Assembly: GCA_023374045.1 (NCBI GenBank)
Contig: CM041778.1
Coordinates: 404,486,438-404,550,437, forward strand
Reading direction: 5' to 3'
From: Limonium bicolor
Taxonomy: Eukaryota > Streptophyta > Magnoliopsida > Caryophyllales > Plumbaginaceae
Length of the DNA: 64,000 bases
Of the stretch, positions 1 to 11,960 are shown piece by piece. Within the stretch, counting starts at the first letter, position 1. Each line of letters opens with the position of its first letter. The position numbers and the translations under genes are program-made. The notes beneath the pieces were generated by a model. That model did not search any database. It had not been told where the DNA came from and saw nothing but the letters and a program-made list of their open reading frames with translations.

Positions 1-219
1 GAAAATGAAGCTGGCTTTCTTTTCTGGTAATTGAATTGATCTGCTGTAAGAGTAATGAATTGAGAACATTAAGTTCATTTGGATTATGGGTTCGGTAAAG
101 AGAAAAGAATACTTTTCTTTATGATCTTGACATGTAATCCCTTATGATGAACGAAAAAGGGATAATGTGATAATAAAAGAGAACCAAGGATAATATCTTG
201 GCTATGTTCTTGATAACTA

Positions 220-3200
220 CAAATTGTAGTTAACAAGGAGATTCTTATTTGGACAAAAAGTTTTGGATGTTTTGGCAATGATTTTGAGTGGATCATTTCC
301 TGCACCTACTAATCGTTCTCGAGTAGGAGAACAATACTGGTGAGGAACTAATCCTTCCTGGATATAGTTTCGGTCTGCTCCTGAATCAATAAGAGCAACC
401 ATTGTTATCCTGAAGTCGGTACCTTCGACTACAAGCGTGATGTTGGAATACCATTTTTGAAAGCGAAATCTTTCAATGATATTTATGGCTTGGGTTTTTG
501 GACAAGAGTCTTGGGATGTTATGGAAATCATACCCAAGTCTGACGGCAATTCATGCCCCGGAGAAGGATCTTCAAGTGTATCTTTTGAAGTAGAAGCTTT
601 TGCTGCTTCTAAGATAGAAATTCGAGCTTGCACACCTAATCCATCGAATTTGATCTGATGGAGTTCGGCTTTGAGCGCCTGAATCTCTTGCTTGAGGATC
701 TTAATATCCTTTTGTAATTCATGGGTTGGAACTTTGCCAAACAGATTACTGCTTGATGCTATTGGGTATTTGTCAAGCGTTTTGGAGATACTAAATGGTT
801 CGGGGAGAGCTTTCTTGGAATCGTGCGAAGCAAGAAATTTGGCTAATTGTTGTAGATATTGTCTTTTCTCATCTGGATTGGGAATCTTGTTTATGAGTTC
901 ATACAGAAGTTCTGCTGAATCTATGTCATTGGTTATGACATTGATAGATCCGGAAGAATCATCTGTAGATTCATAACTGGAACTTGAAGCATCTTGATCT
1001 ACCTGGTGAATGTAATTCTCATCTTCTGGAGAACTGGGACTATCTTGTAGCAAAAGTTTGGAGAGCTTTTCTTGTAGATCCTTGTCATCTGCGAAGATTT
1101 CATTGATCTTCTACTTAACACGGCATTGATCTGCCTTGTGACCCTTGCGACCACATTTCCAACATGTGATCTGAGTCATATTTTTGGAGGCAAATCTTGT
1201 AGGTTTAGGATTTGACCTATACTTTTGACGATAAGGTTTATAGGGCTTATGATATTGTGGTTTGGATCGATAAGATTGTTTGGATCTGGAGGAGAAATGT
1301 TTGTGGACTATTTGTTTCTTGGATAGAGGGGTAATTTTCTCGATTCCAAACATCTTGTAGAAAGAACCCATTTCTCTTCGTGCCTGGGCCTTTTCATTGC
1401 CATATTTGGACTGGATTTTGAGATCCTGACATAAGTTCAGGGCCTCTTTTTTGACAAAGGCAAAAAGTTGACCATAGGCTATTGCTTCCCAAGGTATGGT
1501 CTCTTGACCAACTTCTTCTTAAAGTTTGGTGATAATCCATTGTGCGAACAATGTTGGCAATACTGAAACGAATCGTTCTTTCCAGAATTTAGCCATACAG
1601 TCTTCACGTTGTAGGACTTGTGTAAGGTACATGTCCTTGTACCATCTACAATCAGATAATGTTGGACATCGAAGATTGGTGAGAAGAATCTTATTGGAAT
1701 TCAATTCTTCTCTTGGATTTCCAACGAAGTGGAGACTTATTGTGATAATCAGGTAATCACATGCGTCATCTTGCATGGAAGATCTGTCTTCTCCATCAAA
1801 GACTTCAACTTGATGGTTCAGGATTTCTTGTTTATTGTCGAGGGTAAGGGCGTGATCCCACCATTGTCGTAATTGGCCAGTAAATCCTGAAACAATGGTA
1901 ACGGCAGCGTGTTTTTCTGATACCTTTCGCATCTTGTAAGCATTCTTTGTCATGCCCATTTCTTGTAGGGTGTTCAGAATTTTGTATTCTGATTTTCCAT
2001 CTATGTTCCATTCATAGACGGAAGCACCGTCATATTGAGCTGAAGCAAACTTTGAGCGTTCTTCATATTGGATATTTGGAGGGGTAGGACGAGGATAATA
2101 ATTTTTGGTGGTATGGAAGTAAAAATCCACGGGTTTATTCCGTTTGAAAGAACGTCTTGGATTTCTGGTAGTGATTCTGGAGATTGCATTGGGTTCTGGA
2201 TCAGTAAATTGATTTTCAATATGGGATAGTTGTAAGGATGATGTGGAAGAATCATCATCACTTGACTGGAATTGACAAGTGTCAAGGGTATTAACACCGT
2301 TATTGTTGGTTGGAGGTTGTTGATTATTGACTGTGGAAGAAGAAGGTAATAATTGTAAGGTTTCTGATATGCGTGAAAGCAAATCAGTCTCTGGATGTAC
2401 AAAATTGGTAATGGATGGTTGAAAATGAGGCCGAGAAATGTCAGAAGGAAATCTGACCTGTTTCTCAGTTGAGTGGAGGCTAATGGAGACGCGATCTAAT
2501 TGAGAAGCTATTGTGGCTAAGGTTTGATTAGTCTAGTTTTGTTGCTGATGGACCTTTTGGAGATCACTAGCTACCACCGGAGCATTAGTGTTGCTTCCTT
2601 TCTTGAGAGGTGTAGCTATAACATCTCTGGCTAGTTTGATGGTGTTGAATGGAGGATGAATTGAGCTTATTGTCTCATCATTGGCTTCTAATGTCCATTT
2701 CTTATATAGACTTGTTTGGACATTAATTGAGGGGATTTCAAAGGGATCTGGTTGAGAAAGTTGAACGGAAATATATGAAGGCAACCAATCGTAGATTGTC
2801 ATGTTACAGCGTAACCTGTGACAATCTTTACGCCAGTATTGCCTGAGATTTTGTTGACAGTCTGGAGATAGATCTGCGAACCATTTCCTTTGTGGTTCGT
2901 ATTCTGGTTCTGATTCTCGTTCAGAGATATATTCTTCTCTGAGCTCAAAATATGCGTTATGGATAACGTTAATATTACCCATAAGATCTTCGGTGTTTAT
3001 TGATTCATGGTCCTCTGGGACGTATGTTGGTAAGGGTGCTTAAAAACCCACTGTAATTTCTGGTTGTGATGGTGGTTGGCTTCTAGGCGTAGAAGGTACT
3101 CCGGAAAAGGAAGACCTTGCATCCATTAAGCTCCTGTTGGAAGAAGAACTTGGGCGTTCTCTGAAGGAGTTGAAATGGAGGAGAATAGTTCCATCATTTT

Positions 3201-3987
3201 GTTTGATTATATCATTTACCGTAGTACGGGAGATGTTTCTTGGAACTTGTGGAATAGCTATTTGAAAGTGAACTGGTATGGTGATTTCATCCCATCGTAA
3301 ACGTCGAGGGACAAAAACTGTTGGCCTTTCGGCATCGATTTGTAAAAGGAGGGTCTCATCCCGAAGAGGGATTAGAGACCTATTGAGTCTTGGATTTAAT
3401 TGAGAAGACATGAGTCTGTAATAGACTCGAAAGATAATGGCAAAATTTTTGGAAAGTTCTTCAAATTCATCTCCTTGAAGATGAACATCAAGAATTAAGG
3501 AATCTTGAATCAGAGGATCTGAGAGATCCACTGAGAAATTGGGACAGCAATTGAAGAATATTGGACCATTACAGACGTTAGTCTGTATCATGGCTAAAAG
3601 AGAAGATTTGTAGCGTTTGAGATGTTTGTCTCGAAGCGCCATGAATATTGGAGCATCGATACCTTGTCTGAATAATGGTTTTACAGCTACTTGAATCATT
3701 CCATAGTGGGCATATCTATACCCTTGCTGCAAATATCGAAATATTGAAGATCCTGAAAGAAGAGGTATTGTTTGATATTGTTGTTGAATACTTAAAGTTT
3801 CCTCATGAGTCTTGACAGACATGGCTGTCTTGAAATCAAGAGGACCCATTTGGTATATTTGTTGAACATCTTGAGAAGGTATTGTCCAGTTTGAGTAATC
3901 AACTGGTTGAATACTTTCTTGTGATGTTACTATTGATTCTCTCCTAGATCTTGATCGATCTAGCCAACTTCGAAGTCTCAAAGCCAT
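220..3987 (-). pseudogene. Copy A ORF1: movement protein, coat protein and protease, broken by four stops
   Basis: One uninterrupted frame of about 1,250 codons from the ATG at 3987, broken only by in-frame stops at 3042-3040, 2535-2533, 1521-1519 and 1113-1111. By comparison with copies B-E each is a C-to-T or G-to-A change in a CAA, CAG or TGG codon. The N-terminal ~300 residues match the caulimovirid cell-to-cell movement protein (ALRDKHLKRY followed by NGPIFFNC and a V-L-DP-I block). A coat-protein region follows, with a CX2CX4HX4C zinc finger near 1163-1121 flanked by a basic K/R/P/Y stretch, then a retropepsin-type protease with its DSGAD active site near 402-376. Below about 300 several single-base indels scramble the frame. 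Confidence 0.9.
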
Positions 3988-4168
3988 TATTGGTGCATAT
4001 CAGGTTAGACTATAGAAATTAAGGATAGATTAATTAATCGGGACCAACCCAAACGGGACCACGGTCTTACGCTCTTTCTGCCGCTGACCAACGTTACCAG
4101 GGTCTGACCAACGCTTAATTAATTTTCACCCTAATTTTGATAGCTTTCACCCGGTACGAACCGTATTT

Positions 4169-4181
4169 GGCTCTGATACCA
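4169..4181 (-). promoter_or_regulatory. Viral tRNA-Met primer-binding site, copy A
   Basis: The minus strand reads TGGTATCAGAGCC, an exact 13-base complement of the 3' end of plant initiator tRNA-Met, the primer used by caulimovirids to start minus-strand DNA synthesis. It lies about 190 bases upstream of the ORF1 ATG, in the leader. Confidence 0.9.
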
Positions 4182-4218
4182 GAAGGGAGCAGGATCGGAG
4201 AAGATATTGAAGAGAATC

Positions 4219-4452
4219 GAAAATAACAATTAAAGAAAGTAAAGAACAGATATTGAAGAACAAATATTGAATAACTTGTATTGAAAGTGCAGAATTGAAA
4301 TAAATAACTTGAATTTAAAGGAACATAAATATAAAGAAAATAACAATTAAAGAAAGTAAAGAACAGATATTGAAGAACAAATATTGAATAACTTGTATTG
4401 AAAGTGCAGAATTGAAATAAATAACTTGAATTTAAAGGAACATAAATATAAA
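4219..4452 (-). repeat. 117-bp tandem duplication in the leader of copy A
   Basis: Two head-to-tail units (4219-4335 and 4336-4452) of AT-rich leader upstream of the primer site, nearly identical to each other. The mirror-image duplication is present in copy B (about 4510-4755), while copies C and E carry a single unit. The duplication is therefore private to the A/B pair. Confidence 0.9.
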
Positions 4453-4489
4453 GAACATAAGATATTGAATCTTGATACAAAAAACTCTT

Positions 4490-4984
4490 AAGTGAGTATC
4501 AAGATCCAATATCTTATGTTTATATTTATGTTCCTTTAAATTCAAGTTATTTATTTCAATTCTGCACTTTCAATACAAGTTATTCAATATTTGTTCTTCA
4601 ATATCTGTTCTTTACTTTCTTTAATTGTTATTTTCTTTATATTTATGTTCCTTTAAATTCAAGTTATTTATTTCAATATCTGCACTTTCAATTCAAGTTA
4701 TTCAATATTTGTTCTTCAATATCTGTTCTTTACTTTGTTTAATTGTTATTTTCGATTCTCTTCAATATCTTCACCGATCCTGCTCCCTTCTGGTATCAGA
4801 TCCAAATACGGTTCGTACCGGGTGAACGCTATCAAAATTAGGGTGAAAATTAATTAAGCGTTGGTCAGACCCTGGTAATGTTGGTCAGCAGCAGAAAGAG
4901 CGTAAGACCGTGGTCCCGTTTGGGTTGGTCCCGATTAATTAATCTATCCTTAATTTCTATAGTCTAACCTGATATGCACCAATA
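4490..4984 (+). other. Viral leader of copy B with degenerate primer site
   Basis: AT-rich untranslated leader. It carries the duplicated 117-bp unit and, at 4791-4803, TGGTATCAGATCC, the tRNA-Met primer site with one mismatch to the copy A version. The next 180 bases, up to the ORF1 ATG, mirror the copy A leader closely. The open frame at 4625-4825 is AT-rich leader sequence and is not regarded as a gene. Confidence 0.85.
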
Positions 4985-6866
4985 ATGGCTTCGAGACTTC
5001 GAAGTTGAAGTTGGCTAGATCGATCAAGATCTAGGAGAGAATCAATCGTAACATCACAAGAAAGTAGTCAACCAGTTGATTATTCAAACTGGACAATACC
5101 TTCTCAAGATGTTCAACAAATATACCAAATGGGTCCTCTTGATTTCAAGACAGCCATGTCTGTCAAGACTCATGAGGAAACTTTAAGTATTCAACAACAA
5201 TATCAAACAATATCTCTTCTTTCAGGATCTTCAATATTTCGATATTTGCAGCATGGGTATAGATATGCCCACTATGGAATGATTCAAGTAGCTGTAAAAC
5301 CATTATTCAGACAAGGTATAGATGCTCCAATATTCATGGCGCTTAGAGAAAAACGTCTCAAACGCTATATATCCTCTCTTTTAGCCATGATTCAGACTAA
5401 CGTCTGTAATGGCCCAATATTCTTCAATTGCTGTCCCAATTTCTCGGTGGATCTCTCAGATCCTCTTATTCAAAATTCCTTAGTTCTTGATGTTTATCTT
5501 CAAGGAGATGAATTTGAAGAACTTTCAAAAAATTTTGCCATTATCTTTCGAGTCTATTATAGACTCATGTCTTCTCAATTAAATCCAAGGCTCAATAGGT
5601 CTCTAATCCCTTTTCGGGATGAGACCCTCCTTTTACAAATCGATGCCGAAAGGCCAATAGTTTTTGTCCCTCGACGTTTGAGATGGGATGAAATTACCAT
5701 ACCAGATCACTTTCAAATTGCTATTCCACAAGTTCCAAGAAATATCTCCTGCACCACGGTAAATGATATAATCGAACAAAACGATGGAACTATCCTCCTT
5801 CGTTTCAGTTCTTTTAGAGAACGACCAAGTTCCTCTTCCAACAGAAGCTTCATGGATGCAAGGTCTTCCTTTTCAAGAGTACCCTCTACACCTAGAAGCC
5901 AACCACCATCACAACCAGAAATTACAGTGGGTTTTCAAGCACCCCTACCAACATATGTCCCAGAAGACAATGAATCAATCAACACCGAAGATCTTATGGG
6001 TAATATTAAAGTTATCCATAACGCAGATTTTGAGCTCAGAGAAGAATATATCTCTGAACGAGAATCAGAACCAGAATATGAACCACAAAGGAAATGGTTC
6101 GCAGATCTATCTCTAGACTGTCAACAAAATCTCAGGCAAGACTGGCGTAAAGATTGTCACAGGTTACGCTGTAACATGACAATCTATGATTGGTTGCCTT
6201 CATATACTTCCGTACAACTTTCTCAACCAGATCCCTTTGAAATCCCCTCAATTAATGTCCGAACAAGTCTATACAAGAAATGGACATTAGAGGCCAATGA
6301 TGAGACAATAAGCTCAATTCATCCTCCATTCAACACCATCAAACTAGCCAGAGATGTCATAGCTACACCCCTCAAGAAAGGAAGCAACATTAATGCTCCG
6401 GTGGTAGCTAGTGATCTCCAAAAGGTCCATCAGCAACAAAACTGGACTAATCAAACCTTAGCCATAATAGCTTCTCAATTAGATCGCGTCTCCATTAGCC
6501 TCCACTCAACTGAGAAACAGGTCAGATTTCCTTCTGACATTTCTCGGCCTCATTTTCGACCATCCGTTACCAATTTCGTACATCAAGAGACTGATTTGCT
6601 TTCACGCATATCAGAAACATTGCAATTATTACCTTCTTCTTCTTCCACAAACAATAATCAACCTCCAACCAACAATAACGGTGTCAATACCCTTGACACT
6701 TGTCAATGCCAGTCAAGTGATGATGATTCTTCCACATCATCCTTACAACTATCCCATATTGAAAATCAATTTACTGATCCAGAACCCAATGCAATCTCCA
6801 GAATCACTACCAGAAATCCAAGACGTTCTTTCAAACGGAACAAACCTGTGGATTCTTACTTCCATA
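4985..6866 (+). pseudogene. Copy B ORF1, 5' part: movement protein and start of coat protein
   Basis: The frame opens at the ATG at 4985. A 6-base duplication (GAAGTT, about 5001-5012) not found in the other copies introduces an in-frame TGA after seven codons. From about 5010 the frame is open for over 1.8 kb, until the retrotransposon insertion at 6866. It contains the caulimovirid movement-protein core (LREKRLKRY, NGPIFFNC) and then a low-complexity Ser/Asn/Pro linker into the coat protein. After the insertion point the ORF runs on for about 50 codons in LTR sequence. This is the least damaged movement-protein region after copy D. Confidence 0.9.
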
Positions 6867-8309
6867 TGCAGACTGTATATTGTGAAAGGTTGGAACTGGT
6901 GTATTTTAAACAATTAAGAAAGAAATTAATACTCAAAATATCCTTCGGGCTGCAAACAAAACCCGGTCACAGTAGTATAGAAAACAGAAGCGGCCGGGGT
7001 CAAACCGTGGGACTTATAGCGAAATAAAATAGAACCTAAGCTTGTCACAAAAGGGGGGATAATTGACTCGTTTTTGTAAAGTAAAACAACAGATTAAATT
7101 AACTGAGTGGAAGAATATATTAAACGGGACTCCGGGTTCAGGTTTGTATAATCTGATTAATTATGCTATCTCTACCGGTTTATTATAATAGTTTGGAAAA
7201 GTTCCTGTTATTATCTTGAGGACTAAATCATAGACTCATAAGAACTCGTTTACCAGAAAATGCTCGGTCTAATCCAGGCTCGAGCAGAACATATGTAAAC
7301 GGCGGTTAAGTGCGAGGAATTATATTGCATCTGAAAATACTAACTTATTAAATCATAATAAGCTTTCTCCAGATTTACGGCTTAATTAACCTGTCTATTT
7401 ATCACCGATCTGATCAAAATAGACTTAGAAAAGCATTTTAATAAATTCATGAGATTTATTAAAAAGGTGAGAGAAAAACTTTAATCGTAACAAACTGTAT
7501 TTATTTTAACCGGTAGAAATATAGATTACATAATTAAACAGACTATAAATTAACCTTCACCCGGAGTAAATCCTCTTAGCCCAACGTCATTAAAAAGACA
7601 GAATAAGAAGTAAAAGAAATCATCGGGAAAGATAATTAATTCAGCTCCACTATCTTGACTGCTAATATTTGGGCAGAGGTTGGACAGAACAACGGTATGG
7701 AAATGGAATGTTTTTATGGAATGAAGAGTTGTATGGATTTTATGTGGATAATATGTGGATGAGATGTATGATTTTGGAGAGTTTTATGGTATTTTTATGG
7801 AAGGAAAATGGCATAAGTTTGGGGTGGAATGAGATATGATTTAAGAGGTTTGGAGGTGTATTTATAGAGAAATATAGGGTAAATGGGGTGGTAAGGCGGT
7901 GGTATTTGCGTGTGAAGAGATAAGGATTTTATCTCTTCACACGGCTCCTTTCTTGCTGTCAAAATAGCAGTGTCCGGACCATGGTCCGGACCAGCTGGTT
8001 CGGACATGTCGACGCTGCGCGGAGCGCGCGTCCGAACCAGTACGTCCGGACGGGGTTCGGACGAAAATTGTTTTGCCTCTAAAATCTTCGTTTGAGCTCC
8101 GATTTGATCCCCGTTTTCGCCTACACGTTCGTCTCTTCGTGTACTTTGCTCCTAGCTTGGTTTTCCTCATGTTTAACCAATAAATTTGTGAGATGATCAA
8201 TAAAACATAAACTAGAGGAAAACTAACCAAAGTGGAGAAATGAGCAAGAAAAGTGCTAATATAATATATGAAATACACCTATAAAACATGCTCATTTGGA
8301 CACTTATCA
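6867..8309 (-). repeat. 3' LTR of the gag-only element
   Basis: The left-hand LTR is the 3' LTR because the element is on the minus strand. It differs from the right-hand LTR by roughly twenty substitutions and a few one- or two-base indels counted by eye, so the insertion is fairly young. On the minus strand a TATAAATA box lies at 7866-7859. Confidence 0.95.
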
Positions 8310-8330
8310 CACCCCCACACTTATCTTTTT
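8310..8330 (-). promoter_or_regulatory. Polypurine tract of the gag-only element
   Basis: On the minus strand a purine-rich run ending GTGTGGGGGTG directly abuts the 3' LTR. This is where plus-strand priming occurs in LTR elements. Related CCCCCACACTT words recur at about 9061-9073 and 9174-9184 inside the element. Confidence 0.7.
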
Positions 8331-9404
8331 GCTTGTCCTCAAGCAAAACCATGTACCCAAGTAAGTAGGGAATGCTCAATACCAACAAATATTATTATGA
8401 AGGGTAGGATAAAGAGGTTAACAATTCACGATCTTTAAACTTTTTGAGGAGTGTGAAAAATCAACTGCTGGTGGCATAGGTGTGCTCAGGGTAAAAATAA
8501 AATATAGAGTTTCGGGGTATGATCCAAGGTACTTCAATGCTTCTTTGTTTAGGTGACTCTGAGAACTTTTACCATGGCCAACTTCTCTCAAGAATGGGCA
8601 TTGAGGAGAAAACAAAAAGGAAAAATAGATTTATGCATTTGTTTCACTTTTGCATAAAGGATGAGAAGATAAAATGTAGGCATCACGCCTTTGTTTTTAA
8701 GAACACTCAACTCTCTTCGTTGGTTCCAATGGTGTCTCGCAAGTCCCTTCTTTATTTTGTATATTTTTTTACAGAGAAGCACCCCTTAGCAATCCCTAAG
8801 AGAGAAGACAGAAAGAACCCCTAAGCAATAAAAATCCAACCATTTGCAGATTATTTGGTCACACCACATAAAAATGCTCCTCAAAAGTGATCAAATGAAA
8901 TTTTTAAATTTGTACCATTTATCCCACAATTCATAATAGTATTTATTCATATAGAGAACAACCTATATTAGCAAGGTCCATAATTTTAATTTTTGAACAC
9001 ATGCAAGACAAGCAGAGAGATTTAAACATTTTAAGCACAAAAATGCCCCGAAAAGGGCTCTCCCCCACACTTAAGCTGAAGCAATGCCCTCATTGTGTAG
9101 ATGGAATTAAATTAATAGGGCACAGCAAAAGGGAAAGAGTGTACTCCCCAAATTTCGTAGAGTGTGTAGAGCTCCCCCACACTTGAGTGCAGCTGTGGAA
9201 TGTCATGAAATGTACCTGTAAAGAATATTCTACACAGCCAGAAGTACTCAAGTAAAACCTGCATTTTATTATAACAAATAAAAGTGAAATATAGTACAAA
9301 AAGAAAACAATATTAAATTTAAAGGAAAGTCAATAGATAGATAGTGGGTTGCCTCCCACCAAGCTGCCCGGGTTTAACGTCTCTAGCTAGACGCATGTTC
9401 TTTA
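8331..9404 (-). other. Non-coding interior of the gag-only element
   Basis: About 1.1 kb between the last post-gag frame and the polypurine tract. Only short frames without recognisable domains occur on either strand. Two internal copies of the CCCCCACACTT word suggest ancestral duplicated purine tracts or remnants of deleted pol sequence. Confidence 0.6.
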
Positions 9405-9749
9405 TTATCCCGGATCATAAATGAATGTTGACAATGGTAGCACCGGGAATAGGAATTTGGCAATAAGTTGGGCCGAACCACCTGGATCAAAACAAAGTAT
9501 TACGGCAACAATTACAGTAGGAAAATACAAACTCCACAAAACCTGGTTTTGAAGGAGTTGTTTGCCGTCATTAATATTGTATTGAAAACCGGGTGATGGT
9601 TGTATTGCTTCGTCAAATTGGAGAATGTAAACATTCTCCCTCTGTTGTTTAGCCGTATGGATGCAAGATGGTTGTGGTGGTGCGTGCTCAGAGTCGAGGA
9701 TGTAAATTTCCTCCCCTGGAACGAAAATGAAGGTGGAAGTGGGCTTCAA
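9405..9749 (-). CDS. Post-gag frame with EEIYILD repeats
   Basis: A 114-codon frame of unknown function downstream of gag. It contains EEIYILD and ENVYILQF, short motifs related to EDIYILK and EDIYVLKFE in the neighbouring frame at 9746-10528. This suggests a degenerate in-frame repeat of about 40-50 residues across both frames. No enzymatic domain is visible. The two frames probably formed one post-gag reading frame before a frameshift near 9748. Confidence 0.45.
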   Translation of the reverse strand: MKPTSTFIFVPGEEIYILDSEHAPPQPSCIHTAKQQRENVYILQFDEAIQPSPGFQYNINDGKQLLQNQVLWSLYFPTVIVAVILCFDPGGSAQLIAKFLFPVLPLSTFIYDPG

Positions 9750-10528
9750 TGGGTGGGTTGGGTGGGCATTATTTTTCTTTGGAGAAAGGCCCAGATTTTT
9801 AAATGGATGTCCCTTGGTATGAGGATCAAAGTTGGATGGCTCCTCCTCTCAAATTTGAGGACGTATATATCCTCATCTTTTTGAAGAGGCTCATAGGAAG
9901 AGCCCTGATTGATTTCAACTTCAGAGGGAGATGGCTCCTTGAAGGTCATATTGGTGTTTTGTTTGGATGTTTTGGCGGGAGCGAGCATTTCCTCCTCTTC
10001 ATTTTTGAGGATGTAAATATCCTCATTTTCTGGATATAGCACAGAGAAGGAGGGAAAATAACGGTAATTGACTTCAGAGGGAGGGGACTCCATGAAGTTG
10101 AGGTAGGAGTTGTCCTCTGATGGCTTGTCATCAAGCTCAAGCAGAAGGTTTGATGCCGTTTGCTCAGGTTCAAACGGGGGTGGTGATATAGAGTAACTCA
10201 AATCCTCAGGTAAGTCGTCCACTATATGAACCAGTTTGCTCTCTGGTTGCTGTGATGTAAGGTCTAGTGGACCTTCCATCATTTCGTTTATCGCAACTAA
10301 TTTGGCATAGAGCTTCAGTTGGGTCATGTCGAGGTATTCTTCCTCAGCCTGCTGCTCCACTTCAGGGACCATTTCACTCTCGGGTTGTTGCTCCCTTTGA
10401 GCTAATGTGATGGGCTGGTCCACTATGTAAATTGCACTTGCATACTCTTTTGGATTAGGATTGGTCTGTGAAGGAAATTTACCAGGTGGCCTTTGTTGGG
10501 TAAGGAGTTGTTGAATCTGGGACTGCAA
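9746..10528 (-). CDS. Post-gag acidic frame of unknown function
   Basis: A 260-codon, Glu/Pro/Ser-rich frame that overlaps the gag end by about 50 bases in a different frame. It carries repeated EDIYILK and EDIYVLKFE motifs with acidic surroundings. No protease DTG/DSG, YXDD or integrase motif is present. It may be the C-terminal extension of Gag separated by a frameshift, or a separate accessory ORF of a non-autonomous family. Confidence 0.5.
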   Translation of the reverse strand: MQSQIQQLLTQQRPPGKFPSQTNPNPKEYASAIYIVDQPITLAQREQQPESEMVPEVEQQAEEEYLDMTQLKLYAKLVAINEMMEGPLDLTSQQPESKLVHIVDDLPEDLSYSISPPPFEPEQTASNLLLELDDKPSEDNSYLNFMESPPSEVNYRYFPSFSVLYPENEDIYILKNEEEEMLAPAKTSKQNTNMTFKEPSPSEVEINQGSSYEPLQKDEDIYVLKFERRSHPTLILIPRDIHLKIWAFLQRKIMPTQPTH

Positions 10529-11960
10529 GTTTTTGGTCTTTACGCAGGGCTGCGACCTCTTCTTGCGTATCTCTGGACTTACCCATCATCGCTTTAAACA
10601 TCTCTTGCATTTGGGACATTTCAGATTCAGGATTCGAAGGAGGTTGAGTTGGTTGACTCGAAGAAGCATCATTGTCGTAAGGTTGTTGCTGATACTGCCT
10701 CTGGCCTCCTTGAAAATTGGTCTGAGGTCTGTAATTTTGAGATGTTTGTAGTGTATGTGGGTTCTGGATATTTTCGGTGTTTGAGTAGCGAAGATTTGGT
10801 TGCCAAGGTTGCCTGTACCTTGAATTGTTGGTGAGATAGTTTGCTTCCTCTGCTGCTTTTAATTTTTGTAGTTGGGGGCATTGTTCATAATCATGAGGCC
10901 CACCACATTGTGTACAAGAGATAACTGGAGATGATTGGGACAGAGGAGCATAGCCTGGAGGGATTGTAGATGATCGGGAAATCATCGACTTAGCTTGCTG
11001 GGGGTAGGAGTTCATAGCCATCTGCTCAACCACTTTCTGCAGAGTACTTACTTTTGTTGCCTGCTGAGCATTGCTCTCCATGAGTTGCTCATGGCTTTTC
11101 ATCAGCATGTCAAACTTGTTATCACTTTCCCCAACATGGTATAAACCTGGAGTGCCGCTCCTTGATCCACCGGAGGCCCAGTCTCTGATTTCTTCACAAA
11201 GAGACTCCATGCTATTCAGAAATTGTTCTCCTGGCTTTTTCAGAATATCAGCCCCTAACGAGGATAGTACCATTGTTCTGCACGGACCGATCAAGCCTTT
11301 GTAGAACAATTGTGATACTTGCTCTTTTGTCAGACCATGGTGAGGACAAGTAAGTAGTAGTCCTTTGAAACGGTCCCAAGTTTCACAAATATTCTCCGAC
11401 CCAGGTTGCTTGAAATTATAGATTTCAGCAATCATTTCCAACATTCGGCTCGGGGGTAGGAATTTGTCGTAGAACTTGGTGGCCATGTCATCCTAAGTAC
11501 CAATGGTACTTGGCGTCAGGCTGTGAGGGAATAATGACAGTCTTGCGTACTGGAGTACTGCGTCTGTCGCGGTTAGGCTATTGGCATGCTGTAAGAATTT
11601 GGTAACATGTAACAGAGCTTCGTCAGGATTGGTGCCATCAAACATGCCTAACTCCTTTACACATCGGATTTGATGATATGGCTTTAGGTTTTGCCACTCA
11701 TCGTATTCGGATGGGGTAAGGTGGGGAAGGATGATGGCAGGCTGTTGTCCTTGATTAGACGGCCTGTTGATATTTCGGACTGTCGCTGGTGAAAATGCCA
11801 TATCAGCTTCCGGGTTAGATTCTATCACTGTGGTGGTATTGTATTGTTGAGTTCGGTTCTACCTTAGAGTGCGCAGAAAGGTTCTCTCGATTTCTGGATT
11901 GTAACCAACCGTGTGATTATTAATATTTTCTGGGTAGCTGTGTGACCTGGTAAAAGGCAT
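10479..11960 (-). pseudogene. gag polyprotein with two in-frame stops
   Basis: A frame of about 490 codons from the ATG at 11960, interrupted by TAG at 11861-11859 and 11495-11493. The second stop lies in the context T-stop-DDMATKF, where plant Gag proteins normally have Trp, so TGG-to-TAG is the likely cause. The central part is a retrotransposon Gag domain (F-KQPGSENICETWDRFK, then CPHHGL and L-YKGL). A CX2CX3HX4C knuckle (CTQCGGPHDYEQC) lies near 10917-10879, followed by a Gln/Asn/Pro-rich tail. Gag forms the virus-like particle. With two stops this copy is unlikely to make full-length Gag. Confidence 0.85.

Larger units (their letters stand above)
1..4489 (-). mobile_element. Endogenous pararetrovirus copy A (partial, Caulimoviridae)
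   Basis: Integrated, non-functional plant pararetrovirus sequence read on the minus strand: leader (4489-3988), then ORF1 from the movement protein to just past the protease, running off the left edge of the window before the reverse transcriptase. There are no LTRs and no integrase. The order movement protein, CCHC coat protein, aspartic protease with a tRNA-Met primer site is that of Caulimoviridae. It faces copy B head to head at about 4489. Two features of known florendoviruses (long ORF1 plus an extra ORF2) fit the family as a whole, but the genus is not proven. Confidence 0.93.

Noticed and set aside
476..976. Plus-strand frames opposite the copy A protease region (and their equivalents in the other copies)
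   Set aside because: They are antisense shadows that recur wherever the viral ORF1 is conserved and have no domain.
4169..4181. tRNA gene
   Set aside because: Only the 13-base complement of the tRNA 3' end is present, with no tRNA body; it is a primer site.
4115..4825. Phe/Tyr-rich frames in the leader of copies A and B
   Set aside because: They arise from the AT-rich tandem duplication and lie upstream of the primer site in untranslated leader.
8519..8824. 101-codon frame in the LTR element
   Set aside because: Antisense to the element, no domain, and located in the non-coding 3' interior.
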